From contig NC_132891.1 in NCBI RefSeq assembly GCF_030463535.1, positions 5,637,318-5,701,317 on the forward strand: a DNA stretch of 64,000 nt, given 5' to 3'. The stretch's first letter is position 1. Each line of letters starts with the position of its first letter. Positions 11,514 to 23,500 of the stretch are shown one piece after another. The DNA comes from Salminus brasiliensis. Lineage: Eukaryota; Chordata; Actinopteri; Characiformes; Bryconidae. The position numbers and the translations under genes were made by a program. Under the pieces are notes generated by a model, which searched no databases, was not told where the DNA came from, and was given only the letters and a program-made list of their open reading frames with translations.

Positions 11514-12384
11514 CCTATTTGATTTCTGCTATGTCCTAGTTATCTCTAGCTACTTGCCTTAAGAGGAAATGGTGTACTCAACAAGCAGTTGCAGCACTTG
11601 AGAGGAGATGATGATGATAATGATGATGATGAATTCTGAATCTTGGGTCTCATATTCGTCTGACTACAAGATTGTCAAGAAGCACACATCTATTGGGGTT
11701 TTCTAGGGCAGAGAAAGTAATATATACAGATATATTGCCACACAGTTTAATGATGTGTCCTATGACTGTCATGAGGAAACTAGGAAACATCCTCTTCATG
11801 TGGCGGTGTGTGTGTGTGTGTGTTGAGGGGGGGAGGTGTATAGTGTGAGTGTGTGTGTGTGTGTGTGTTTGTTTTTTTTCCTGCTTGCAGAATTCACGTG
11901 GTACTATTTGTTGTATATTCAAAGTTTAGCGGGGGTAAGCCGGTCTGAAGGGTCGTTAATTGGCTTGAGTTTAGCCGTGAACAGTGTTTTTTTACTTTTA
12001 CTGAGTTTGTTGTTGCTCATTTTTGTCTAAACGCAGAAAATGGACTGTTTTACCCTTTAAAAACCTGCAAACTCACTACACTTCTACTTCTCCAACAGTG
12101 CAAACATACCTCTGAATAGTACATTGATATTGGACGAAGATTTCCAATCAAGAGCGCTTTCACGAAGAGTACATTTAAAAATATACATTTATGGTGTAGA
12201 ATTTACCGACACGAATCACAAAGTCCAAACTACAAAGTTTCGAAAAATGACTTTTGTCTTTGAGAGCTATAAATACTCACACAGAGCTGCACTACTGTTT
12301 CCTGGCTTAATGATGCAGGAAGGTTCTAGCGATGAGCTAATCGCTCACAGTATTACATCGCTTTAATACTTTTAATTAGTAGTG

Positions 12385-12740
12385 GCGCTACCGCTGTGGC
12401 CCAGTGGTCGCAAGTTCGAGTCCTGACCCATGCCGCTTTGCCATCAGCAGCCGGAGTCAGAGGGCGCACAATTGGCCATGAGCTCTCTGGGTGGGTAGGT
12501 GGCGCTCTCTTCCCTCATCCACTCTTGAAGCCGGTGTGTGTTGGCCGGTACAGGCGTCTATGAGCTGGGGACCCGGCGCTTTCCTCACTTTCCTGGCTGG
12601 CTTTGCATGTATCAGAGGAGATGGGTGTTCTGTCCTTAGCCTTCTAGTGTCAGGAGAATTGCTAGTGCTGGGGGGAGCTGCAAACAGGTGGGTTTATTGG
12701 CACTGGGAGAAAAAGGGGGGAAATTGGGAACAAATTTAGT
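12385..12740 (+). mobile_element. tRNA-derived SINE, same family as at 1 kb
   Basis: A box tggcccagtgg at 12,397-12,407 and B box agttcgagtcc at 12,413-12,423. The tRNA-unrelated body has ctctgggtgggtaggtggcg and a 3' end of short AAAT repeats. It sits inside the putative ankrd52 3' UTR. Confidence 0.72.
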
Positions 12741-13628
12741 TAATTTAGTTTTTGTTGTAAAAAATAAATAAATAAATTAAGATTTACAAAATTTACTAAA
12801 CAACCACCCCAACCCCAGTGGAAGGGAGAGCCATGCACTGAAAGTAATTTGTGGACACTAGAAATTCATTTATTTTGAGAGTTGCATTTAATGTGGTGGT
12901 CTTACCTCAAAACTAGTGGTCTTTTGAAGAGAACCTAATCAGAAAGTGAGAAAGACGTACAGTCAACGCCGTTAATGTCGTTGAAGGAGGAGCACGCCTC
13001 TGAGGCCTTCTGGAGAAAGATGGGAGTTTGTAGGGTGCTGATTAACTTCAAATCGATGTCCTTTACCTTTTAGCTAAAGGGTAAAACTCATTAAACACCA
13101 CAGTCGTTGCTTTTGTCCAGATTCGATGATAATGATGATTACCGATGCTCATCTTTAACGTTTAAATATGCGAATGATTGATTGCCGTTAAAACGGCTGC
13201 TTCGGTTTTCTTTTTCTCGTACGCGGCAGCTTATTCGATTACCGCCCTTAGTGATACAACCAACAGAGCCTGACTAGAGTAGTAGTCTTTTTATGAGGCA
13301 TATGGGGATCCCTTTAAACTCCATCCCATCATATGTGATGAAAGCTATGCAGGAATATATATACATCCATATATAATATATATATTTTTTAGTTTCCTTT
13401 CCAACAAGAATTTGCATAGTGCCACCAGATTGTGTTTATTTTTGAACCAAACCAACAGAGCTATGAAGCGTAATTCTTCAACCTGAAACTGACCTTACTT
13501 GCTCGTTAGCTAGCAACAGCTGACCAAGCATCTCAGCTAGTCCATATCACTGCTATGTGTGGCATGCTGCTATATTACTTTGGAGTCTGTAAGCATCTTC
13601 ACTGTTTAATTTCCAAAACTACTACTAC

Positions 13629-13664
<36 letters not shown>

Positions 13665-15724
13665 TACTACTATTACTACTACTACTACGCCATGTGGTAA
13701 ATATGTGGGATTGTGCCTTTTGTTATCAAGTACATGCCACAGGGTATGGTCTTCCATTGATACCTTTTAGTGAGCCTTACGAATGAAAACATAACAATTG
13801 GTGTACATGAAACTCTGTCTATTCAAGTCATTCGGCTAGATGGATATCGTGGATATCGTGTCGTGAACGGGATCTGGAGCCTCTACACCTTGCAGCGGCT
13901 TTGTGACCTCGCATAGGCAAAGTAAAAAATCTCTGTAAATCTAATCCAACATGATCGGTCTGTGCTAGCTCGTGACTTTGATCCAGAACGGACGGAATCC
14001 CGTTTAGTTTTACGACGTGTGAGTTCTTTAGTGAAGTAGACGTGTGCCGTGTGTGTGGTTTTGGGTTTTTTTCCCCATGTGGTTTTGTGCATTTGAAACA
14101 AAAAATAAAAATTTGGTTGTAACCGTGTCTCGTAGAATGTCCGCATGAATTGTCCTCTCTATCTTGTGATAGCGTCGTAGTATCCACCTGAAATGGATTG
14201 GACTAAAGTGCAATAACTTTTTCTTTTTCTTTTTTTGTGCACCATAGCATCCTTAACAGAGGAGAAACGTCCTCCCTCGCGAATCAACCACTTTTCCTAG
14301 TGTTGTGGGTTTTTTTTTTTTTGTGGGGGGGGTGGTTGTTATTTTGAGGATTTCTGCTCAACCATCTGGCTTCGCCTCCATAAAAGTGGCACTTTCTTGT
14401 GGAATGTATAAAAGACTTGGTGGAGACTGTGACGGACTTAACCGTGTCAGTACTTGTAGCTTTCTGCAATGATGGTGTATTTATTGATCAGTCTTTTTTA
14501 AAATAGAGCATTTTGTCCATTTCACCTTCTCTAAATCTGTTGATGTTGCATCAGCATTTTTTGGCTCACAGGCGTGACTTGACCCATTTGTCGTCTTGTT
14601 TATGTGGGTATGATGGACATCTTTTGAATTTACTTGGTTTTTTTATCCCCATAAATCATCATGTCTTTTTTCTTTCCTTTTTTTAATTAATATAACCAAA
14701 AATTGCCTAACGGTTCGTTTACTGATTTGGCCTGTTGTGGTACGACGACGACGACGATGATTGATGGCTGTAGGTGGGTGTGGCCAGTTACTAGTGAACT
14801 TCTATGTGTTTCCATTCGGTGTATGTGTTGTGATACAAAAAAATAATAATAATATTCTATGATAATAGGAGATCTGTTAGGAGTCTGTGTTTAGGGCGTG
14901 CATGAGTGCGTTTAGATATGGTCAGTGTGCACTACTAAGCCTTTATCATAAGTACCCATGTGACCGCACACAGATTTGGAGACTGAGTAATAAGCTGAAT
15001 TAATACTGAAGATTAAACTGGTTTAACATGGAGAAGAAGAAGACAAAAATCATACTGATCATGTGACATTCCATCACACCTGGGAAGTTCAGTTCAGTAT
15101 TTGGTGACCAAGATAAAAGGACTTTGATTTGTTATTTAAGACCAAAATCTACTGCTTTCTACCTACTTTTTAAGGTCCTTCTTTGTTGTGTGGGTTTTTT
15201 TTTTTTTTTTTTTTTTTTAATTCAATCAAAACTGAAGTGTCTCGAGCTGGACCACAGCGAGCACTCTGTTCACTGCTTAAAAGAAAAAAATAAAGTGTTT
15301 AAAAAATAAAATAAAATCACAAAAAATAGTAGCCTAGTATTTTATCACACAGGACCAATCCATGCCTCTTTTTTCAAAGATGGCCAGTGACTCATTTTAA
15401 TTTTCATCCAAAAAAAAAAAAAGAAACACACTAAAATGAGCAATACAATCAAGAGACAATTGTATATTTCGATGTATTTCGTATGATTTGATCGCTGGGT
15501 CACTTTGGCTTGTCTATTTATTGCGTGGCACCTTAGGTAAACACCCTCTCCTCGCGACTGAAACGTCAGTGCAGAGAGAGCCTTACTTCAGTCAGACTGA
15601 ATGTGAATTTGATATGTACAGGATTTGGCCATTTAAGAATGGGTGGGCTTTAATACACTGATCTCGTCGTCTCATGTTTATCGAATCCAGTTTCGCGTGG
15701 ACCCAAAGCGAGAGTCTAGGAGAC

Positions 15725-15766
<42 letters not shown>

Positions 15767-15874
15767 TTTATTTCTTTTTTTTTTCTCTCCTGTCTTTCAT
15801 TTCCAACATTTCTGCTGTTACAAAAAGGAAAAGCAAAAATAACTATGCTCTGATGGTGTCAGGCAGCACCCTAC

Positions 15875-15878
<4 letters not shown>

Positions 15879-15926
<48 letters not shown>
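15879..15926 (+). repeat. (GT)n microsatellite
   Basis: About 24 uninterrupted GT units. Similar tracts lie at about 11,850-11,868, 16,836-16,855 and 17,902-17,947, all in the ankrd52 3' flank. Confidence 0.9.
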
Positions 15927-15930
<4 letters not shown>

Positions 15931-17630
15931 GTGAGAATCGCCTGGGGTCATGTATCAAACCTCGTATACCTCATCGACATATCTGCAAATACTCTTGTAT
16001 TTCTGTCCTTTTTTGTGTTTTGATGTTGGAGAAGATGCCATCACCAGCATGTGCTGAAAGCCTGGGACCACTGCAGGGTCTGTAACATCACTCAAATCCT
16101 GTATCAGCCAATAAGATCATGATTTACTTTATTTTATTCATTTTTTTGGCGCATTAAGACACACCTCTGCCTCTGCTTAAAGCCTGACCTAAAGACCTAA
16201 AACCAGATTCCAGCTGATTTGTGTTCTTAGCATTCATTATTTTTCTTTTTTTTCGTTGTTGTTGACGAGTAGTAGCATTATTCCTACCTCTCTGCGTGTT
16301 ACAGCTTGATGTATCAATTATTTCACCTGTCGTGGTGACCAATGGAAAACGTGTATGTATATGGAACAGATATATGTATAACTTATAACCAACGCGCGAT
16401 ATTACAGATTAATAAAATAAGGTGTGTGTGACCGTGTGTCTGTCGGTGTAACATGAGAATATTAAGTGTCTACACAGCAGAGTACCACTGGAATGTGAAG
16501 CCAGACTGTATTAGAAAATGATACTTTTACTTCTTTTGCTTTAATCATGCCCTTCTCTCCCCCCCCCTTTCCTCCAGTTATGGTTCAAATGATGTCATGT
16601 ATGTTGCCTAATGCTCTCGTCATACATGGACATTTTTCACACTTTTATTTTATTGTATTTGCTAAAACAGGGAAGACTATCAGCCTATTTCAGCTTTTAT
16701 ACCCCTCGCCCCTCCCTATTGTTCTGTCTTGTCCCCATTTGCTGTGTTTATTGGCATCTTTAGCGCCCCCTTTCTCACTTTCTCAATGTTCACTGTGAGC
16801 CCTCTGAATTCAAGTTTACAACTCTTCTTCATAGTGTGTGTGTGTGTGTGTGTGTATGTGTGTATGATCTTGGTGGGTTTGTGCAGGTGGGCGTGTGACT
16901 TTGGTACCGAAGCAACAACCTAATTTTCTACTGGCGGTGGGGAGGGGGGAGGGGTTGAAAGGGCATAGGTTGGAGTTCTTCGTGTCCTTCTGTTGTCTTC
17001 TGTTCTGATGGGGTACAAATAAACAGTCCCCAAGCCTTACACCAAGCCGTTCCAAAACACTGCGCCCGTTAATATCCGATCAGCATTAGCATAACGGCAG
17101 CCTCCGTACCTCCTGCACACCACCCGTATCTGGCATTGCTGAGAGGCACTTTGATGAATTTTCATCTTTTTCTTTTTGATTTTATTTTTATTTTTTTGTC
17201 CGGAATTCATCACAGTGACCTTGCACTCGCAACCCCGACGTACGGCCTCGCTCTTTCACAACCCGCCCCTCCCCTACCTGTGCCCCACCTCCCCCCCGAA
17301 ACCTCAAGCCATTCATTTTTGTGTGACAATGCAATCCTGAAAGCACTTTGCCTTGTTAATTCATAGTAGGAGCTTGTAAATGGTTAATTGTTACTAACAG
17401 ATGTGAACATCTGTACATGTATTTAAGTAAGAAGGAGCATTTATCTTTTTTTTGTTTGTTTTGGATTTGGCATTATATACAGACTTGGTCTCTCTCTGAC
17501 TTGAAAAAAATATATGTGGAGAAAAAAAAAAAGAGCAAACCCATACATTTGCGTTTGTCAGTTTCATAATATGCTGCAGCCAGTAGGTCTCGTCATTCAG
17601 TATTGTGGCTTAGGATTGGTTATGTTTGAA

Positions 17631-17636
17631 AATAAA
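17631..17636 (+). terminator. ankrd52: Candidate distal polyadenylation signal of ankrd52
   Basis: AATAAA sits in gaaaataaagtgc and is followed within 70 bp by a GT/T-rich stretch (gtggtttttgctgtactgtctg), as expected of a cleavage site. It is the last strong + strand signal before the slc39a5 side of the intergenic gap. Confidence 0.45.
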
Positions 17637-17655
17637 GTGCTATTGCTACGTAAAG

Positions 17656-17896
17656 TCTGCCGTACTGTGGTTTTTGCTGTACTGTCTGTTTTGGACGGTC
17701 CAGCAGGGTGTGAATGATGTGACCGGTTATTTTTATTCTTCGACGTCCCTCAACTGGCCCTAATTATCAGTAGTTTCTTCTTCTTCTTCAGCTTCTCAAA
17801 TATCCTTTAAAATTCCGGGCTCAGAGAGCGCTCCTGCTAGAAGACTGGTGTCCTCTGTGCTGAGCAGGGCTGTGTATTCGCAGGACCTGGTGCTAC

Positions 17897-17948
<52 letters not shown>

Positions 17949-20359
17949 TGAAAAGGTTGCTGCCTTCTCATCCTTTTTCTCCAACTTCCACCTCCGGCCT
18001 GTCGAACACCTAGACGTCACCCACCAGGTTTACCAGGTTTTCTCCTTTCTTTACATTAATTGATGTTAACATGATCCTTTATTATAGAAACAGAAAAAAC
18101 TATGAACTATGGACTGACTTCGATTGGCAGTGTTCTAGGCAGAGCCGGCCCAAGATGTACTCTTATTACTTGCCACTTGGGGCCCCAACAGCACCGGACT
18201 CCCTCCTAAGGCACCAAAAAAATAATGATAAAAAAAATATTTTTAAAATAACATTGAATAATAAAGCAAAATGGTATTACACTGGTAAGTGTCTTTTCTA
18301 TTAATTTATTTTTATAATTGGCACACTGATACTCGGTTAATTAATTTCTGCTGTTGGCTGCTCCCCCTGCTTGGCAGAAATGCGCAGCTTGGGTGGTCAG
18401 TAAAGCCCCTGGTGATTCAGCGTATTACGCAATATCTCTCCCTATGAAAAGAAGAATCTGATGCTGAGGTGGTGGTATGGGGGGGGGGGGTGAAATCTGC
18501 TTAGAGTTACGGGATGGTTTATGGGGTGTGTTTGTTATGATTTATTTATTTACTTATTTTAATTAAATGTTTTTTCAACACTGATCCACTTGCACCAGAC
18601 CACCCCCACCACCATGGCAGTGTCACTGCAGGACTGAGAATGTCCCACCATCCCCTGTGGGGTCCTGAGTATTGAAGAACAGGGTGAAAGGAGGCCACCG
18701 GAGTATGCAGAGAAGATGGTCTACAGTCTGGAAGTGCTCCTATATGGGAAGTGGAGCTGCTGAACTGGACGAGTGTAGAAACAAGGGGGTGGTTTTATTG
18801 TTGATAACAGATAGTAGTGATGCATCTGTGGTAAACCCAGGAAACGTAACGGTGTTGAAATCAGAACCCATGTGCATTTGATTAGATGGCTGAAGAGGTC
18901 CTTTTACACTGTGTGTATCTTTAAACAGTTATATTTATCACAGGATACAGCAGAGAAAACTACTGTTATCTCTGTGTAAACTGTATTATATATAAAATAA
19001 GTCTGGCTGACTGTGTAAGTTTAGACCATCATCGCTGTCTGTAGACATTTGGTCTATTTACACTCGTGACCCTTTGAACCTTTCAGTTCCTTACTCTTAC
19101 AACTACATTACTGCCGCAATTTCACCAACCCTAAACCAGAACCCTGTGGGACTCTGTTACCCAACAGTTACCAAACAATTTACACTGGTTTCTACTTTTA
19201 CAGACTAAAAACTGAATAATAAAGCCCAGGTTCAGTCAACGACTGTGAGTTCTCCAAGCAACCGATACAGATACACTTTATGTCCAAATGTTTGTGGACA
19301 CCCCTTCTAATAAATGCATTCAGCTGCTTTAGGTTGCACCATCAACTAACATAGAGGTGCAAATACACACACACGCAGCGCCAGAGCAGTTTTGTTGATA
19401 GAATAGGACTCTCTGGAGCAGATAATCATGATCCTATTGGCACCATGCTGCCTAACGCCAGGCCTGGGCTAGAGGGGTATAAAGCCCCCCAGCATTGAGC
19501 TGTGGAGCAGTGGAATGACTGTGATCTCTGGAATAATGGATGGTGCTAAATATTGGGTGTGGTGAGGTGGTGATCATCCAACATCTTGAGGTTCTTATGG
19601 AGCTAAAAGTGGTTCTTCTATGGCATCGCTCAAAGAACCCTCTGAAACACCTTTATTTTTAAGAGTGCAGCAGCTGGGCTGGCTTCTAATACTGAACTGA
19701 ATACTCTGAGAACTCTGTTCTGCTGAGGGGCAGATCTCCTGTACCAGAGCTTGTTTGCCAGACGTTAAACCTGAAAACGAAGTCCTGTGTGTATGAAGTC
19801 TTTAAGTGCAGTCGTTTCCACTGTACACATTTTTTTAAAAGGCATGTAAACAAATAAAAAAAAACGGTGAAAGAGACTAACCTGCATATCGTCACAACTT
19901 CAATTAAAAGACTGCAGAATTTAATACCAGTTTTCAGTCCAGGTCTATTTTGGAAACCTACCTGTGATCTTCACCTTGAGGTTTAATTTGATTATTATTA
20001 TTAGTCTCTTTAATCATCATTTTAATTCTGAAGAAATTAAACCTTTCCTAATATAGTAGTGGCGTCCAATTACATTTGTCCTACTTTGGTGCATGATTAG
20101 ACCTGATTATACAGGTAGAAGATAAAACTTGGCCTTCTAGGATTACACTGAACCACTCTTCAGGGATACTGTAGGAATGCTATGGCCTTTAAGAACGTTA
20201 AGACGCAGCCTGCCTTGCCAAAGCCCTGTTGCACGTTGTCCATTTGCCACATCCCAGTAACCAGTAGAGGCTTTTACAACACCTTCAGGGAGGGGTCCAT
20301 GTACAGAAGGTATGTGCGCCTCTCTCAGTACTGTTCCAGCAGTGCCTGAGTTCATCACC
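17656..20359. other. Intergenic/tail-to-tail region, ankrd52 to slc39a5
   Basis: No coding exon seen. It holds a (GT)n tract at about 17,902-17,947, a G run at about 18,479-18,491, and a segment at about 18,600-18,800 that looks like the remnant of a common fish mariner-type element (gtgtagaaacaagg motif). It also holds a truncated MITE at 19,274-19,595 and the 'ggttcttctatggcat' repeat at about 19,598-19,668. The 3' UTR of slc39a5 should occupy the right end. Only ATTAAA-type signals in reverse orientation (for example 20,009-20,014) are visible, so its end is not fixed. Confidence 0.5.
19274..19595 (+). mobile_element. TA-type MITE, copy 4, 3'-truncated
   Basis: Starts cactttatgtccaaatgttt after TA. 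It carries the interior to gtgatcatccaacatc, then stops next to another repeat. Confidence 0.7.
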
Positions 20360-20509
20360 TCATCTGTCCCCCATGCTAACAGCAATGTCCTCCTCAAAGA
20401 GGGCGATGCACAGCATAATGGCGCCACCTGCCAGCAGCCCCACACACTGCAGGAGGAAACACTTCACAGGGCCCATCGGACCTCGATCTCCGTGCAGCAT
20501 CTCGGGCAT
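20360..20509 (-). CDS. slc39a5: slc39a5 terminal exon (TM8, stop)
   Basis: Begins [14 protein letters not shown] after acceptor gtgcacag. It continues [26 protein letters not shown] (TM8) and ends GDR followed by TGA at 20362-20360. Tail length is like the human protein. Confidence 0.93.
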   Translation of the reverse strand: MPEMLHGDRGPMGPVKCFLLQCVGLLAGGAIMLCIALFEEDIAVSMGDR

Positions 20510-23500
20510 CTGTGCACCCAGGAGAGGGGAAGAGTAATTGGTAAGTATTTGTCTGTGTATTGGATAGAAAAGCACTGCATCCATATTACGGCGAGTTCTA
20601 CTGGAGCTGTAAGGCTAACATAGCAGTTCCAGCTCACCATGTCTGCCAGAGCTACATAGAGGAAGACTCCAGCGGTGACTGTGAGGATCCAGGGGGAGTG
20701 CTGAGCCCACTGATGACCCATCGCCGTCCCCCCCAGCACTCCCACATAGCCCAGCAGGGCCGAGAGCATGCTGAACACGGCCAGTCTGCGCACAGGCCAG
20801 CCTGCAGCCAGCAACACTGCCAGATCACCTGCAGAGGGAGAGGCAATAGTTCAATACCATTCATTCATGTTCCCACAGATATAGACTACACAATATGTCC
20901 AAATGTTTGTGGACACTCTTTGTAATGAGTGCATTGAACTAATTTAAGTTGCACCCATTGCTGACACAGATTGACACACTTGACGCTTGTCTAGTCCCTG
21001 TAGAGACAGACGTACGGCTAATAGAATAAGACTCTCTGGAGTAAACATGAACCTATTGGCTTAGAGGGGTTTAAAGACCCCCAGCGTTAAGCTGTGGAGC
21101 AGTGGAAGAACTGTGTTCTCTGGCATGATGGATGGTGGTGGTGCTCCATCCAATACTTTTGAGATGAGTTGGGGAGTTTATCCAGCATCCTGACCCCACT
21201 AATGCTTTTGTCGCTAAATGCAATCAAATCCTCACAGCAATGCTGCTCCAAAACCTAGCAGAAAGCCTTCTACCCTAGACAGTAGAGACAGTTACTCCAA
21301 CCAAAGCAGGATACACTTTTTTTTCTCTTTTAATTTTAAATACCCTTGATTTTGGAAGATACAATAAATGGACAAAAGTATTGGGACACCTGCTCATGTA
21401 GTGTATGATAACTTTTAATTAAAGTGCAGTTACACTCTTTAAAATAAAGGGGCTTCAGACTGTTCTCCGAGCACAGAGAACCACTTTTGGTTCCATGGAG
21501 ATGTGAGAGAGTGCAGAACCTTTACATACTCTAAAAGGTTCTTCACACTCTCTGTTGCAAACGTGGTTCTTCTGTGACAACAGGCTCGAAGAACCCTTTG
21601 AAGCACCTTATTTCAAAGCAGTAAAGCAGTGCTAATGTAGCTAAAACACCTCCCCTGTTTTAACAACTGTTGTTTTGGCTGATTAAACTACATTTGGGGT
21701 CTCAGAACCATCACTTTAAGGATGTCGGATGAATGAATGAGAATCTGTGCTCAGAAGCTGTAGGTCATACCAAGTTCATGAGGAAGCTCATGGCAGAAGA
21801 CAGCAATAGTGGTGCTGAGTCCTCCAGTCAGGCTCTGAGAGAACGCAACGCCTGGAAGAGAAAAACATGCATGAATAATGTATTAAAACTAAGGGCCCTA
21901 TTATCACCCTTTTAACACCCTTCTTAAACAGCAGCACTGTTTGTGAATATATCTACGCTGATGGGTGTGGTGGTCTCGAAATGAGGAGGAGGAGCTCCAC
22001 TGACTGAAAACAACCTCGGCAGACATCAACAGTCAGACGGTCGTTGCTATCTTGGCAGTGAATTGTCAACACAGGGGCGTGCAGCCTGACGCTTGTACAC
22101 CCCCTCACGCTTTACACCACTGAAATAGCAACCCGCCAAAGTCAGACTGACCGCACCTGGCTCTTAAAGGGATGGTGAAAGACACACTGGTTGGTTTATT
22201 ACGGCACGTTACACCCCTGATTAATTAAGAGACTCAGTACATGACTTTTGTGCGTTTCGAGCCACACAGGATGAACTTTTCCAGTTGTTACCATAGCAAA
22301 GACCCACCGACACACCCTAAATCCAGCTGCATGGTGCACGTATTACATACCAGTGCTAGTCTTAGCCCTGAATGCCTCTTTAACATGTAGAGCCACTGTT
22401 AGGGCTGGATAATAGAACCTGCCCCAGCCCAACGTACTCAGAGTTACACACCAATAGCCAGTCCATCAGTCAGGTTGTGGATCCCATCTCCCATGACGAC
22501 CATCCAGGCCACACTGCCAAGGCCTGAGGATCCGTGGGCAGGTGCAGCGTGAGAGTGGCCATGTCCAGAATCGGAGCGGACCGTGTGCTCAGGAGCAGAG
22601 GAACCTGTTGAAATGTGCAGTAGGGTTTAGGACATTGTTGTGGGAGTTATGGCCAGACTAAAATCTTGAGATTCACCCTGAAGACGGCCAAAGTGCAGCC
22701 TCCAATTAATAGGCTTAGTTTCAGCACACTCTTACAACAGACCCTCCCTATGTCCTCGGTGTCATTTCTCAAACTGAGGTTATTTAAATGTGTGTCTCTC
22801 AGAAATAAGAGATTCTGCTTGTAGAAGCTTTATATCTCATCAGAACAGATAAAGCAGGAGAAGATAAACCCAGTAAAAAGGAGAATCAAGAGCTTCTCAT
22901 TCTAAAGAAAGAAAGTAGTGACATCTTGTCTGTGAGCTAGTCTGAAGAACAGAGCTCGGTTCCTCCAGGTTTCTCCTGGACGCCCCCCAGTCTAGCCAGC
23001 ACAGCGTGGAGGATGTGTTCAACTCCATCAGCAGCAGCAGCAGCAGCAGCAGCAGCTCACCTGATTTACCATCACTAAGCCCTGATTTACCATCAAACCA
23101 GGTGTTGATCTGAGGAGAGCTCTAAATAACACTAGACTCCATGAGAGAGGAGAACTTTGAGAGGAGATGTTCTAATGATGAACACAGTGACCAGATGTGC
23201 AGCTTTTCAGTGTATTTCTCACCAGTGCCTCAAACCTTTGCACAGTACTGTATGTAGTGTATATTGTCCCTCACATAAAAAACACATCTTAATTTTTGGT
23301 ACTTTTCTTTTTGACATAATGTCCATGTGTCAGTTTTTTAAAACTTTAAAATGAAGGTTATATATATGTGTGTTATATATTCTATTGTTCTAGTGCTGTA
23401 GTGTGTTAGGTCATGCTGGAAACAACGATTACTTTTTAAATTGCAAATATATATATATATATATATTATTGAAAATGTAATTTTATTATTGATTTTTTTA

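Larger units (their letters stand above)
7347..17655 (+). other. ankrd52: Putative long 3' UTR of ankrd52
   Basis: About 10.3 kb with no convincing coding exon lies between the ankrd52 stop and the end of slc39a5. It is T-rich, with many TA- and GT-type simple repeats, and carries canonical AATAAA signals at 17,018-17,023 and 17,631-17,636 plus others near 16,411. Mammalian ANKRD52 also has a multi-kilobase 3' UTR, so read-through to about 17.65 kb is plausible. It contains a mariner-like remnant (about 10,365-10,762) and a SINE (about 12,385-12,740), which make part of it look intergenic. The 3' end is inferred, not shown. Confidence 0.4.

Noticed and set aside
18120-18210. Possible hAT end (gagccggccc) near 18.15 kb
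   Set aside because: Only one end-like string is present; no matching inverted end or target duplication was found.
20464-20925. + strand frame of 121 codons over slc39a5 exons
   Set aside because: Antisense shadow of the TM6-TM7 exon of slc39a5.
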